In this document: positions 25,601 to 38,138 of the stretch, piece by piece
Layout: every line of letters starts with the position of its first letter
Numbering within the stretch: position 1 is the stretch's first letter
NCBI GenBank assembly: GCA_973895155.1
Contig: OZ316897.1
Location: 3,224,001-3,288,000 of the forward strand
From: Marsupella aquatica
Lineage: Eukaryota; Marchantiophyta
Length of the DNA: 64,000 bases
Direction of reading: 5' to 3'
Notes under the pieces: generated by a model
The model's input: the letters and a program-made list of their open reading frames with translations, nothing else
Database searches by the model: none
What the model was told of the DNA's origin: nothing
Made by a program: the position numbers and the translations under genes

Positions 25601-28600
25601 AGAATGTCACTCATGACATCACTCGAGTCTGCATCACCTCTGCCCAAAAGCCGCAGCAATCTTAGAAGTCTTATTTGCAGGAAGGGGTCAGTGATCCCGC
25701 CGACATCGTACTCCGGTGCATATCCGCTAACTACCAAGTTCTTGAGAATTCGCACGAGTGTTTGCACATGCTGCATTGCACAGAACAACCGTAAGAGGTG
25801 CCTTAGAATAGCCAATCCTCTCATGAACATGCACTCCGATTGTTGACAGTGGCTCAACTCTGCTTAAACAACAGAAACTGCGTAACATTTAACAATTATT
25901 CACACTCAACTTTAACAGAAAACACTGTGTAAACCATCCCTCGATTGCTCATGAAAATTTGGCGGTGAACATTTTTGAAAAGAACTTAAAATCATGCGTG
26001 AATTGCAATAGCCATCAAATTCCGCGCGAACGGTTGTCAACACAATTACTCAACGGACTGAAGATTACCTTTCTGAAATGCTCCAGGGCCACTTCACTGG
26101 ACTGACAGAGCTCCGTACACAGCTTCACTCCCGCAATAAGGACTCCATGATGCTTATCAGAAAGTAGGCCCACCGCCGGTAGAGTGAAATATTCTACTAG
26201 ATCAGGTACCTTCCGCACTATTCTAACAGAGCACAAAGCTGCCTACACAATCAACAGACACGGCAAATAATGACGGCATTCCTCTTGCCAAGATGAAAAA
26301 CAGGAACAGAATAGCTTTGCAAGCTTTCCAAAGATGCGTTAACGTTGCCACACAGAAATATCATTCAATCTACCTTCTTCCGAATGTAGGAATTGTTGTT
26401 TTGGAGTAATTTGTCGACCTCCGGTGCAAGATCCCGGGCCATTTCAACTGAGCCTATGTTTCCAAGGGAGCACAGTGCCAGACCCACGATGAACTGATTT
26501 GAATGATTCAAATCACTGAAGTCCAGTTAAGGATGATCCAGGCCAGAAGACAGAACTCACAAAACTGATGATGCATGTGCAGAAGTGGCTTACCCTCTAA
26601 CGCAATTGTCTGGTCCTTCCATAATATGTAGATAGATCAAACTTCCATTACAAATATTGGTGCAGGTTCAAGAAATAACAACGGGGAACGTAAGGAGAAA
26701 TTTGTTGGGTGAAAACAGATAATTAGGGGGATTAATACATTCATTTGAGCTGAAACTCCCATAGGAGCCAATGGCAGATAGTAGAAGAAGGCTCCTAGGC
26801 AAGAGAACAGAGCATTTTCCACACGAAATAAGATACAAATCAAGAAATAAGGGGAAATACAAGACAAGCTTCGAAAGTAAAAGGGAAAGTTGTGCGTATG
26901 TAGAAATATATCTTCGCTTTTTAGTGATTCCTTTGTGAGTTTGGCAAGACAAGCATGGTCCTCATAGGCAGCAAGAGCTTCCAGGAACGTCAGATCTGTG
27001 CAAAGAAGCAGGAGATATGTAGCGAGTTATAAAGGATTTCGTAGAGGTCGGCAAGGAGTGAAGATCGTCATCTGCACTACCTCGAAAACCAGGCTCGTAT
27101 AGAAAGAGAGCTGACGAACGACAGCCTTGAATGTGAGCTATCTATCGGTTGGGGAATAAAAGGTTGTAGGACAAATTCGTCTCATGGGCAAAGAGGCTGA
27201 AGGAAAACAACATCTACGTTCACAACTACATGCTGCCAAAACCTAACATTTCATCAGACCAAACTCAGAATGTGTGATCCCGACGATGTAAGTAAGGCGC
27301 CCACTTTTATGAAAAGCCTTTCTCAAATATGAAAGACATTGCACCCTTTACCAGGTTCTCAAAATGGTTAAGACATGAAGACTACACTGTGACAATGCAA
27401 AAGGATACTTCTTGAGGGAATTAGTCACCAACATGAGCACCTCCTGTCTCTCATCAAGAAGGAGCATGAGACCGAGGTAGCCAATGCGCTTTTCTGGGAA
27501 TCCAGACGCAGCAATCAACTTAAGGCACTCCATTTGTCCAAAGTGGGTCGGATACCCAAGCATATGAATGAACATGAGCTTTGCCACATTGCGATGCCTG
27601 TAGTCCTGATCATTTTCTTTGAAGGCATTTCGTAAATTTGCACACTCCTTGGCAATAACACCTCTCTCTTCTGCAGCCGTTTTGCAGGCTCGCACAGCAC
27701 GGATCATGTCCCTACCAAGGTACAACGCCATCACAACAGATGAACTTTCCATACAAGTCTTCGTGTCAATTCATTACTATCACGCGTGCACTTCAAACAG
27801 GTGTAAGTCAAGTATAGCAAAAGGATCCAACATATTACAGTAAGCTCACCAGAAGTGACATTTTCACATTCAAAGTGCCTTTCAAATTCAATTCCACTGA
27901 GCTGGGATGGTAGATGCTATATACTCGCCGGTGATGAGCATGTACGAATCTATCGTGCATCTCAAATTTGCAAATATGAATCACCATCCCGATCGATTCT
28001 AGAAGTAGATTCTATCAATTGATTATGTGTTGTCCTCATTTCAAGCACAGAGTAATACTGCATCGTCATAATTGGTCTTTCCCACGCAACAGAACACTGG
28101 ACTTTACTGATAAAACCGAATTGACAGAATCAAGATGTTAATTCCAAGTATCAATGATGGCAAAATTTCCGCTATCCACTGAATGTATGGATTCTGGGTC
28201 GTGTGCACATCTGGCATTAGCGGTAGATAAAACACAGTCGGCACTTACTCCATCTCTGTTAGGAAAATGCGCCCCTCCAAACCGAATCTCTTCCAGTCTT
28301 CTCATTCACTCCATCCCTCGATATATCACCTAAGATCACACCCTACTAGGCTACGATAGTAAATGTACCAGTTGCATACTGAATTCCAGGGTAAGAGTTT
28401 TCATAGGTGTGGATGGCAAGAAAAAAATTGACAATCTTGAGTTGTTCAAAAGAAGGTGATAGTCCAGTGGCCATGATGCTTAAGTTGCTTGTTCTGCTTT
28501 GATTACGACATTATTTTTAAAATGTTTAACAGGAGGGAAGTTCACGGGCCAAGCACTGCGTACCAGTACTTTCAAGGCACAATGGACCAACGACATAACC

Positions 28601-29462
28601 CTCAAGGAGAGTGACAATCTCTCGAATAGGGCTGTACGTCCTACTCGAAGATACACTTCCTTTGGCAGCCATATTCATCCAGAACGGTTCAAGAGAATAT
28701 CTTCTCAGGATTCATCCCGTAGCTCTGCACCTGCTTCTATGCCAACAAGAGGCTTGACGGCAGAAATCTATCCATGAAGAAAATTGTTGAAGGTTCAAGC
28801 ACGGCATGGGCAATGGCACATAGTTTGAGTCTGATCTAGGTAAGCATGAGATACATGAAAAGCTTTAACTGTGATCGGCTGAATCAACACCACCTTCGCT
28901 CCTGCCCCTCCTGACATACCTGGGATCTTACGTACTGGACTGACCGAAAACAAACCAGAACTTCGTCTCCCAAGAGACACAATTGAAATAGATGACTTTA
29001 TGTCTGTACCAGGGCACGGGCACAACAGAAGCCAAAATTCATTAATAAAACCTTTCTAGCGCATGATAGCAAGTGCCTGACAAACTCAGACAAGGCTGGT
29101 TAACCACATTGTGGCAAACTAGATGCGAGCAATCCACCGATCAGAAGCGAACGGCATAAGTGCAAGAGGACGCCTGAAGGGATACACAGAGGGTAGACTT
29201 CCACAACGACGGCAAAATTGGACACAAAAAAGCGTCAAACAGCACTTAGGCAATGAAACTTTGTCCACAAGCGAAGTAACGGAGGGAAAAAGAATGGGCA
29301 AAATCGTGCAGCAGGTGGAAAGCGATGAGGCCAGCAAGCTACACTGCGAATGAGAGGTTTAAAAGGCAGACTAGCCAAGAAAGAGTTGCATCTGAGCCAT
29401 CCATCATCGGTCCATTTCCTCTGTGTGAGACGAGTAGGTAGGTACCTTAATCGGGTCCCCAT
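19630..29462 (-). CDS. AP-1 complex subunit gamma (gamma-adaptin), complete
   Basis: This large subunit of the AP-1 clathrin adaptor sorts cargo at the trans-Golgi network and endosomes. Eighteen exons join with consistent phases and GT-AG borders: 29462-29446, 27711-27409, 26515-26374, 26242-26069, 25770-25594, 25123-24969, 24655-24565, 24256-24093, 23656-23602, 23220-23098, 22767-22672, 22357-22230, 21823-21719, 21497-21217, 21058-20696, 20359-20199, 19975-19871 and 19725-19630. They code for 911 residues; Arabidopsis gamma-adaptin is about 876. The first exon is only 17 nt (MGTRL plus two bases of Arg) and is separated by a 1.7-kb intron. The adaptin trunk (to about residue 590) includes [54 protein letters not shown] and [15 protein letters not shown]. 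The hinge (about 595-790) has a clathrin-box-like LLSLD at about 636-640. The ear (about 792-911) contains [12 protein letters not shown] and ends [12 protein letters not shown]. The start ATG is chosen because an in-frame stop lies just upstream and GTRLRDMIRA is the conserved N-terminus. Confidence 0.97.
27712..29445 (-). other. Intron 1 of the AP-1 gamma gene
   Basis: This 1734-nt intron starts AAG|GTACCT and ends TTGGTAG|GGAC. It is by far the longest intron of the gene; most others are 70-450 nt, apart from intron 2 at about 890 nt. Open frames inside it (for example plus 28499-28777) show no motif. Long first introns of plant genes often carry expression enhancers, but no specific element is identified here. 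Confidence 0.85.
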
Positions 29463-30049
29463 CCTGTGATCTCCACGCTGGCTCTAGACTTTTTTCAGTA
29501 ATTCCAGATCCACAACTCCTGATCGATCCCTCCACACAATCCGCCCTTTCGCCTTAAAGCTAGCAGATCTGAGCTTTCCGCCTCTCGAAGCTCCAGCAGC
29601 AGTCGCCAACTACTCCACAAGCACCATCTCTCAAAACTCATGAAATCTGCGCTTCTGCACTTCCATCTTCACCGAGCGTCCCTGCCTCCCCTCCTCCTCG
29701 TCCTGTTCCTCCTCTCACGCAGCCAGCAACTCAGCAGCCTTCCTTCCGTCCTGTGATGACGAATGCCGATCCACCTACCTGCTTCCTCCTCCTCCTCCCC
29801 CCTCTCGGTCCTCCCTGCTCGTGCTACCCCGGCATCGTCGCTGCGAGATATCGAGGAGCACAGAGGCCCGATCTGCGCCAAAAAACATTCTCTGTCCCGT
29901 TGCAGCCGGTGTGGTCTCTATGCGACAGGCAGCAACGACTGCTCGTGCGGATGTGCGATCCGCCAAACCACGGGCAAAATTGAAGAAGAGGACGACGACA
30001 GTTCGCACCAGGGAGTGGAATGGAATGTGTGTCTGTGTGTGTGTGCATC

Positions 30050-30086
<37 letters not shown>

Positions 30087-30260
30087 AGTGTGGCGTCGAT
30101 CGAGCACAAGGGATCGATCGTCGTCGTATGGGAGAGGAGAGGAGAGGAGAGAGACCGGACGACCCTACGGCACGAAGCTCGAGGAAGGGAAAGGCTCGAC
30201 TTCTCTAGGCTCGGGCCTGGCCCAGGCCCGGTTGGGTCTGCGCTCTTGGCCGGGGGTATG
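29463..30260 (-). promoter_or_regulatory. Probable 5' leader and promoter of AP-1 gamma, CT-rich
   Basis: This is upstream of the AP-1 gamma start on the minus strand. Read in the gene's sense, it is rich in pyrimidine tracts, including a (CT)n run of about 28 nt (plus-strand GA repeat at 30054-30082) and several CTCCTC-type blocks (29685-29820). CT-rich leaders are common in plant housekeeping genes. No TATA box is convincingly placed. Long frames through this stretch on both strands are composition artefacts. Confidence 0.45.
30054..30082 (+). repeat. (GA)n microsatellite
   Basis: An uninterrupted GA dinucleotide run of about 14 units, followed by GCGAGC. It is positioned about 600 bp upstream of the AP-1 gamma start codon, in the presumed promoter. 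Confidence 0.9.
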
Positions 30261-30330
30261 AGTTTCGGACAAGCTCGTTCCGTCTGGCCTGGCCCCCTTC
30301 GGCCTCTCTTGAAATACCTCATGTTCGCCC

Positions 30331-30435
30331 GGCTCTCGCCTGGGCCCCTTTCGGTGCGTGGTCTTGGCTCTCGCCTGGGCCCCTTTCGGTGCGTGGTCTT
30401 GGCTCTTGCCTGGACCCCTTTCCGTGCGTGGTCTC
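30331..30435 (+). repeat. Three 35-bp GC-rich tandem repeats
   Basis: GGCTCTCGCCTGGGCCCCTT plus TCGGTGCGTGGTCTT occurs three times head to tail (30331, 30366 and 30401). The third copy has three substitutions. Looser relatives (GTGTTGG(T/C)CTCCTTTCTTT and similar words) continue at about 30665, 31050 and 31110. Confidence 0.9.
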
Positions 30436-30539
30436 GTCGTCGTTGCTCGTTCCGTTGTCGAGGCTCTGGCCTTCCTTCCGCAATTTTTTTATTCGACCGT
30501 TCCGTTCTCCAGGCTCTCGGGTGGCCTGCCCCCAATTAG

Positions 30540-33500
30540 GCTGAGGTACTGGCTAGGGGCAGTCTCCGAAGGTACGTTGGTCTGTTTTTTTATTTGCTGG
30601 TTTTGTTCTGTGAGCTAGGGCCTGGCCCCTTTGGACTGAGGTACTGACGGTGGCTTTCATCAATCGTGTGTTGGTCTCCTTTCTTTTCCCCAGGCAGAGT
30701 GAGGCTCTGGCCTTGGCTCCTTAGGATTGAGGTCCAGGGGCCTTTTTCATCCATCTTATGCCCTATACACATGAGCCCTATGCCCATGCGTTGCACGTTA
30801 CAAGAAGGGCCGGACCATCGAGAATCGGGCCGGGGTATTTATGGAGCAATGTGAGGAAGCACATATGTGTCAAGGGTACCCATTTCCTCCATCAATGGTC
30901 AAGGAAAACAATCAAACAAATCAAATGATTGTGTATCTTTCCTGCCCATGAGTTTTTTTGTATTGGAACGAAGGACGGAAAAACACGGGATCCCCTTATT
31001 ATAGTTGTAAATACATGCTTTTAGTGCAACTCAAGGCCTTTTTCATGTGTTGGCCTCCTTTCTTTACTCTGGTCGCTTTGGGGTCTGTCCTGGCACCCCG
31101 GCTTCAGCCTTCTTCATTTATGTGTTGGCCTCAACCTATTTTTATGGGGGTGGCTAGGTTCCAACCCTGTAGGACTTGGGTGTGTTTTGAACCAAGTTGT
31201 GGCAAGTCTTGGGCACATGGAATTAAGCAAACCAATGCAAGCACATTGTGCTCCTGAAGAAATCAAAAGACTATGTTTGTCTTATCAGCTAAGTAGCCAA
31301 ACTTTCCAAAATGAGCGAGCAAAATAGAGATAGGACTAGTGAGTAGGCAGGGAAGTAGGGAGGGAGCGCATAGGAGTAGGTTTTATATCATTGCAGATAG
31401 AGATGGTGAATGAGTAGAGGGCAAGGTGGTGAAAAAGAAGGGAAAAAGACCTTTGTGCACTGTCAGGTGCAACAAAATTAATTTGTGGACGAGAACATCT
31501 TAGCAATTATAGCTGTGGTTTCCTTCCCATAGACAATAGCAACTAGCTGGCCCGGATTTCCTTCAACAACAGCTGCAACTTTGGATCAAACAATTCAGGC
31601 TTGGGCTCCTAGGCTCCCTCACATCATTCCCTAAAGCCTCCATAGTCAAGCTGCAGCTAGGGCTGCAATGTGACTGCTAAATGTGAAGTAGGGGAAGTCG
31701 TAAATCTATTGCAATCGGGAGCAAGATTGCCCCACATACCTTATATTAATTTTCTTTGAGGAGTTGGAACTCCCTCACTTACCTCCAAAACACACACACA
31801 AAATCCCTCCCAAAAGCTCAGGCCCATGATTGTCTTGATTGTTGAGTGCCCATCCCCCAAAGTTTCTAACACTAGTACATTTTGGCACACAACATTATGA
31901 CCCCCTTCAAGCAAAGTTAATTATGTGGCCTGCTGATAAGTATAAGAAACGTCTTGGAAATCTAATCTTAAGAAATATTGGATATTTCAAGAACATTCCA
32001 AAAAGATATTAAGGGTAAAAAATAGCATGCAAAGAGCTATAATTTCTTAAGTTTTAGGGTGTTTAATTTTGGACCCTACAATGTTGCAGGTGATGGGGGC
32101 GGGGTCCATCTATTGAGATCAACCCTCAAAAGCAGGAGTGATATCAGTTTGGGAAGCAAGGGAAGGCATGCACACCAGATGTACCCTTTAGAAAAACCAT
32201 CTGACCACTAGAGTGCCAAATTTCAGAACCCGGAAGGCAATTCAAGAACCGGGAGGGTGGGGCTGAAGTTGTTTAGGATATCCAAAAGCCAGGACACGAC
32301 AATTTTGGGAGATAAACACAAGGCTTATTATTTTGGGTAAGTTTGCACTTTGGTACTCAACTACTGAAGACTGTTATATGACTAGTACATGAAGTCCTGT
32401 CAACATTTTGCACTCTACATGGAACTACAATCTACACTATTTGTCATAATCTATAGTCTTATTTCGGAAACAGTGTTTATCCTTAATTAATGTTAGTAAA
32501 CCTAATTTAAGAGTAGGACAGGTTTGCATAGAAAAAAACACTAGAAGTTCTGGCATCTAATTTTTTTAGCTCAGACTATAGGGTAACCTTGAAATCTTAC
32601 TTATAAAGTGTCAACTCCAAGCTAGAGTTGGGACCTAGGCTTAATTCTACAGTGAAGTCTCTAGACCATAACTCGATGGCTCATCATGTGAATGGTTCAC
32701 CATATGAATGGAAAAACCATGACTATGATGTATGTAAAACTATAAGCATGCATGCTTTTACTTACATTAAAAAATATGCTCTATGGCCCCACCATAATAT
32801 ATGTGCAAAGAAAGAGGGATATTCATAAAAAAAGAGTATCATATCTTAGTTATGTATGATTATTAAAATGACTATATGCATGATAATTTTTATCATTTTA
32901 TTAACCTACAAAGACTATGAATAAGGAATATATTTTGGGGACATTTTTTTATATTGTCCTCCCTGCTCCCCGCCCCGCTCTTCACATTCAAAGAACGGGT
33001 AGTCGGGGCTAGTTCCATTAAATAACAAGTCTAACAAGTCACAGTTGTTAACTTGGGAGGTTAAGTTAGTGTATATTTTGGGGTACCATGTGCAATCCTA
33101 TATAACCTAGCAAAAAAACACACAGTTTTAGCAGGAAAATATTCCAAGAATATTATTTATTTTTACTATTAATTACTTATTTGAATCTAAATATATATAT
33201 TCTATAAATGTCAGTTTATATTACCTTCTTTTGCCTCCTACACTTCTTAAAATTTTAACTAATGTCTATCAAAAATACATATTTTAAATTGCATGTGGTT
33301 CCTAAGATTTTTGATATATAACACTTATCTTCCTACCACAATATCTTACTTACTTCCTCAACACTAAGGTAATCCCGTATGAACCGTATTACCCTTACTC
33401 TCCAAATATGTATAAGCCCAGTCAAACAAAACTAGATTTACACTGGTAATTGTTATCTACTTAGTGCACATGCTTACTATTAGACAATGTTAGTCCGCAA

Positions 33501-33792
33501 TTAACACTGGAAATGTTAATTGAAAAGTAGCCAAACCCAAGATGTTAGGCTACACAATTCGTGTTACCAAGAGTAACTCAGGTGAACAATGTAGATACTT
33601 AGAAAGCTAGAATGATTACAAAGGTGCCTAGTCACGATTCATTTGCATCCTCACTGTTGAGGAAGTAAGTAAGACATTGTGGTTGCGGGAGCCCCGGCCG
33701 GAGGCTAGCATGACATACCTATGGAGTTGTAGAAGAAGCTCCAAAGGTAAGACCTTAGTTTCATCCCCTTGAGCAAGCGTGATAATGGGAAC
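30540..33792. other. Intergenic, repeat-derived, no gene supported
   Basis: No frame above 100 codons with a recognisable motif. The first 700 bp carry diverged copies of GC-rich words shared with the tandem array upstream. The rest is AT-rich. Confidence 0.5.
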
Positions 33793-34002
33793 ATACAATT
33801 ATATATCTTGTTGCATCCTTCACAAGCAGGTTATTTATGAAGCACCTATAGAAAGTTCCCATATTATATGCTGCACTCCCAAGAAACAAGGTGGGAACAC
33901 ATATATCTGGTTGCATCCTTCACATGCAAGCAGGTTATTTATGAAGCACCTTAGACATTTCCCATGTTATATGCTGCACTCCCAAGAAACAAGGTCGGAG
34001 TT
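33793..34002 (+). repeat. Tandem duplication, about 105-bp unit
   Basis: Two adjacent copies share GTTGCATCCTTCACA, GCAGGTTATTTATGAAGCAC, CATGTTATATGCTGCACTCC-type and CCAAGAAACAAGGT(G/C)GGA blocks in order. They begin near 33795 and 33897. The plus frame of 128 codons running through both copies is repeat-driven. Confidence 0.85.
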
Positions 34003-34300
34003 CTGGGTGTGCTCAAGCATTGCAAAGGGAGCCCACACTTCACTGGCCAAGCGACTGAGTGTATGGGAAAATGAAGCAGGCTCAAGATGTGCAGTTTCCT
34101 GGCAAAAAGTCATAATTTGGCAGCCACAAAGGTACAAGTTATCCTATGATGGCAGGGTAAGGTAGCTAGTAAGGACCAGGTTGACAAGCAAGCTACTGCA
34201 GCCAGGACTTTGGGATCCTGGTTAGGGGGTCCAGACACTCAAACGTTGCACATGATGTATGCATGGCTAGGCATGCAACCTGGCGTTTTTTCAGTGACAA

Positions 34301-34496
34301 CCCCGAGGTCTTGTATACATATATGTACTTGAATGTGGAGAAACTAAAGTTTATTGTTAAACCAATTATAAAGCCTTTTGTAATGGTAGGGGGACACCCC
34401 TGAGATCTTGTATATATATGTACTTGAACGTTGAGAAACTAAAGTATTGTTAAACCAATCAACCCTTTTGTAATGGGTAGGGGGTGGGTTCCCCTG
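34301..34496 (+). repeat. Tandem duplication, about 95-bp unit
   Basis: The blocks CCCC(T)GAG(G/A)TCTTGTATA, ATATGTACTTGAA, GAGAAACTAAAGT, TATTGTTAAACCAAT and CCTTTTGTAATGG(G)TAGGGGG appear twice in the same order. The copies begin near 34301 and 34397. Confidence 0.85.
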
Positions 34497-35500
34497 AAAG
34501 AACAATACTTTTTGTGAGAAGGGGCAGCAAACACCAAAGATCAAATTTAGTCTTGTACTTTAAATTCTTTCCCTTCTCACATTAACTGAGCAAGTCTTTT
34601 GTGATAGGCTCACCTGAAAAATAGTACTGTATAGATCGAGGTGTTCATTGTTCACAAAGAAGTTAAGATGAGTCTAAGTTGCAAGTTACATAAACCCTCC
34701 TTGTGAACCCTCCTTGTGTGGCTTGATCGGGTCTTCATTTGTATTTTAGTTGGTTTGCCAGACAAGCCCAAGACTCCTTCGTTGATTTTGAATGTCTTTG
34801 TCCTATGCACCTTAATGGGCACAGATCTGGTTCGTGACCCCTCCTCAGGCTTCTCCTGGTCAAGCTTAATTTGTTGAAGACTCACAAGGCGGTTTGGGCT
34901 CCCATCAGGGCTCTAGCTAACCCGCCCCCTTGCACTCACAAGAAGGCTCACAGCTGGGGATTACACTCCGTAGCCTCCATTTTTCCACTCTTAACCACAA
35001 TAACACTAATTCATGTAAACTAGTGTCAGCACAAAATTATTGTGACTAACACGACTTAACAAGTAGACCCTGAAAATTGGCGAAATTAGTGTAATTAATT
35101 CGCAGTAATTACGGAGCATTGTAGTAGTTTAGTTCCTCTTTCCTTACACTACACTACATGACCGTTTAACTTCAAGGATTTTGCTCGTTTCTTACTTTCG
35201 AGAATTCACTGAAGGTTTTACTCAACTCAAAGTTCTGGTTGCTGAAATTGTTAACCCCGTGTGGGCACAATGTCCACTCAAACTATACAGTGGGATTATA
35301 TCCCACAATGCTCTAACCAGAACGTTACGCTATTCTAAAAATTCTACGAATCAGACCATGGTGGCAGTGCGTCGTGTGTCCTGAGAGATGGTGGCAGTGC
35401 GTCTTGTGTTCTGAGATAATCGACTGGAACTACTCACATTTGTTGCGTCTGGCTCGAAAGGGAGAAGATCCAATGCGTCACGTGTGTAGCGATTAATTTT
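34497..35500. other. Intergenic, no gene supported
   Basis: Only short frames. A segment at about 35270-35335 (GGGATTATATCCCACAATGC then TCTAACCAG) is related to 52400-52440, so it belongs to a dispersed repeat. Confidence 0.5.
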
Positions 35501-35862
35501 AGAGAATGACAGAAATATATAGCAATTATTGTTCTTGTTTTAACAGTCGACAGAGAGCGATCCATTTAACAGGACGTTCATTACCAACATCGGCTAGAAA
35601 ACCACTTTTGCGGACAGCTAAGTGATGGTGTATCTAGAAATCCAATGCGATTAATTTTCGAGAATGAGTGAAATATATTATTGTCCTGTTTTATCAGTCG
35701 ATCCATTTAACAGTCCGACTTACATTACAAAGAATGAGTGAAATATATTATTGTCCTGTTTTATCAGTCGATCCATTTAACAGTCCGACTTACATTACAA
35801 AGATCTCTAGCTGGCTAGAAAACCACCCCGACTTGCGGACAGCTAAGTGATGGTGTACCTAG
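35500..35862 (+). repeat. Nested tandem repeats, 70-bp perfect duplication
   Basis: 35661-35730 (AGAATGAGTGAAATATATTA through TACATTACAA) is repeated exactly at 35731-35800. A diverged third copy starts near 35500. The flanking block CTAGAAAACCAC...TTGCGGACAGCTAAGTGATG followed by GTGTA(T/C)CTAGAA occurs after the diverged copy (about 35594-35640) and again after the perfect pair (about 35814-35861). The whole unit was therefore duplicated first and its core later. Confidence 0.9.
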
Positions 35863-36208
35863 AACACTTACTTAAGACCTTGAAATAAACTGTGCACAAT
35901 ATTGGGTCAACGACACAAACTGACGATTGAGAGAACCGGTGGCAATTGATGTATACACGCCATATCGTCTATCCACAGCATGAAAGCAATTGAAATCAAT
36001 CGCCAATAAACTATGTCGCCCCCTAAATCATCCGGTCAACAATCGGTCATTCTGGATTGTAGCTATAAATCAAAAGTCCACCTAGCTAACAAATTGAAGG
36101 TCCTGATTGATCTACCATGCTTGGAATGCTTACCTCCACCCCACTACTTTAGGTGGAGGAACAGTTACTTATGTTCAGTGAGAATGCGTTCTTCACCTCT
36201 TCAAGAAT

Positions 36209-37560
36209 TTAAATGCCATGACACGCATGGCAAGCTGCAAATCCGTGGATCTTCAAATGACAATTAGAAAACCAGTGTAAATGAAAGCAAGGTTACCTAC
36301 AAATTGCCCCGTACTGGATCTTTCACAATCGGAACTGTACAGACTGCAATCGTCATCGACCACTGAAATGTCCTTCCCAAAGCTTAAGAGAGCTTTATGA
36401 ATGTCCTCAATAAAGCTCCAACGGCAAATGCCTCTCTTCGAAATGCAGTAGTTACTGCACGCTGCCAATTAAGAAACCGGCAAAACATCGATCCTCGGAT
36501 GTTAATCTATGCATCCCACCGACAGTCTGAAGGAGACGGCATTCATCAGAGAATCTATGCTACACTTATCAGGGAAAACCAAATCATGCACAACAATACC
36601 CGAGAGGAACTAGGCAAGAGACTAAGCCTTGTGAAACAAACTTGATGACTTGGAGAAGAGCGGTTCTTGCAGAATGTTCAGATTCAATGGCTTAAAGTTT
36701 GAATACCAACTAGCGAACTTATTCAAACTCTTGAATTAGATTTCATCGCTGAGTGCAGCCTATATATGAAGATTATGACAACAATCTTTTAATTAACTAC
36801 AAACGAGAAAGAGGAACATATTACCGAAAGCGAAGCTCAAGGCTTTCTTTACAGATATCCGCGATCATCCTGCAAAACAAAGAGTTAGTTCTTCGATGAA
36901 ATTTAACTGCAAGGAGAAAGGAACTATGGTTGGGCCATTAAGCAGCTCATCGGAAAAGTAACAAAAGTACGTGATCTAACAATCAACGTACATGTCGACG
37001 ATTAACTTGAGTGAACCTTGAATTGACATTAAATTCATTCAGGGAGATTACGTTACCTGTCTAGACTCCAAAGCCGCAATGCTTAGTTACATAAAGAACT
37101 GGGCTGAAGTGAACTGAATAGAAGCATCAACGAGCTTACAAGTAGCAAAAATTTGAATCCAAACGCTTTAGCAAGACGATCGTAATTAACAGAGCGCCTG
37201 CTATAATATATACGTACCTCGTTCGTCATACATGACAATAAAAACCTCAGATCTGGCACGCGATGCGGTTTCTAATGACAACATATTCCATCAGCTGTGC
37301 GTGAAGGTCAACTCGTATTTGACAATGCTACTGTACTTCCCTGAAGATGCAAATGTATCCTATTGAACCCGCTATTGAAGCAACGGGTGATAATGCATGA
37401 ATCCTCAATAACTCATATTAAGCAATGTAACTGAACATTCTTCGCTTCAAATAAAAATGCATAATAGGGCAACGCTTGTTAATGATTTGTGTTCTGCAGG
37501 AGAACCTCTTGGCCCAACATATACATTACCATATGAAGACTTGAACACTGGGGCTTGCAT
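36209..37560 (-). CDS. Possible small six-exon gene, unknown family
   Basis: Six candidate exons with GT-AG borders and matching phases: 37560-37530, 37271-37218, 37081-37057, 36869-36825, 36454-36297 and 36234-36209. They give about 112 residues. The joined product begins MQAPVFKSSYETASRARSEV, continues with FIVMYDERALRLWSLDRMIA and DICKESLELRF, then the largest exon with ISKRGICRWSFIEDIHKALL, and ends in a Cys/His-rich tail (ACHACHGI). The composition looks like real protein, but several exons are tiny and I picked them partly because the phases fit. The exons could also be a downstream extension of the NAC gene 580 bp upstream. I recognise no family and assign no function. Confidence 0.35.
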
Positions 37561-38138
37561 CCCATCGATCTGCTCTACTCTACCTACTTTAACGTACAGT
37601 TGCTTCTGCTAGACTGTCAATATCTCAAAGAAACAAACGCAGTCCTTCCAAACGCATGGTACGTCCTAGTAAACTCTTGTTGCAAGCGATCACAGGCCGA
37701 AAATCGAAGCTAAATTAACTTGGAGAGGTTCTCTTGGAATTCTCAACTCTACATGTGTGCACACATCGTCATCATGATGTAATAATAGAGTAGATCCCTA
37801 ATACGCTAACCAATTTTGTACATCAAAATCTACCCTAACATTGACGGTCCTCTGAATGTTGTGTTCTAACAAACTGTGTCGTCACGATCGATGTCCTCAC
37901 ATTTATCTGGCTGTGTTTATCTGGCTCTGTCCTACGCCTACCATTTTTGTAGATTTCCAGAATTTAGTTGACGCCGCCTGTGCAAATGAAGTGTGATAGT
38001 CGTGCCTCAAGCCCGGCCTCAAGCTGGAGGAAAAACTTCAGTTAATGTACCAGTAATTCTCAAGTCTATGTTCGGATAGAAGCTTTCCAACTGATATCAG
38101 ATGCAATTGAGTCGCGGCTCCAACTAATACTACGCTTG

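Noticed and set aside
28499-28777. Plus-strand frame of 92 codons inside intron 1 of AP-1 gamma
   Set aside because: No family motif, and no splice partner seen on the plus strand.
29763-30539. Plus-strand frame of 258 codons, with an overlapping 205-codon minus frame
   Set aside because: Both run through GC-rich, GA-repeat and tandem-repeat sequence. They encode low-complexity Arg/Ser/Gly runs and overlap the presumed AP-1 gamma leader.
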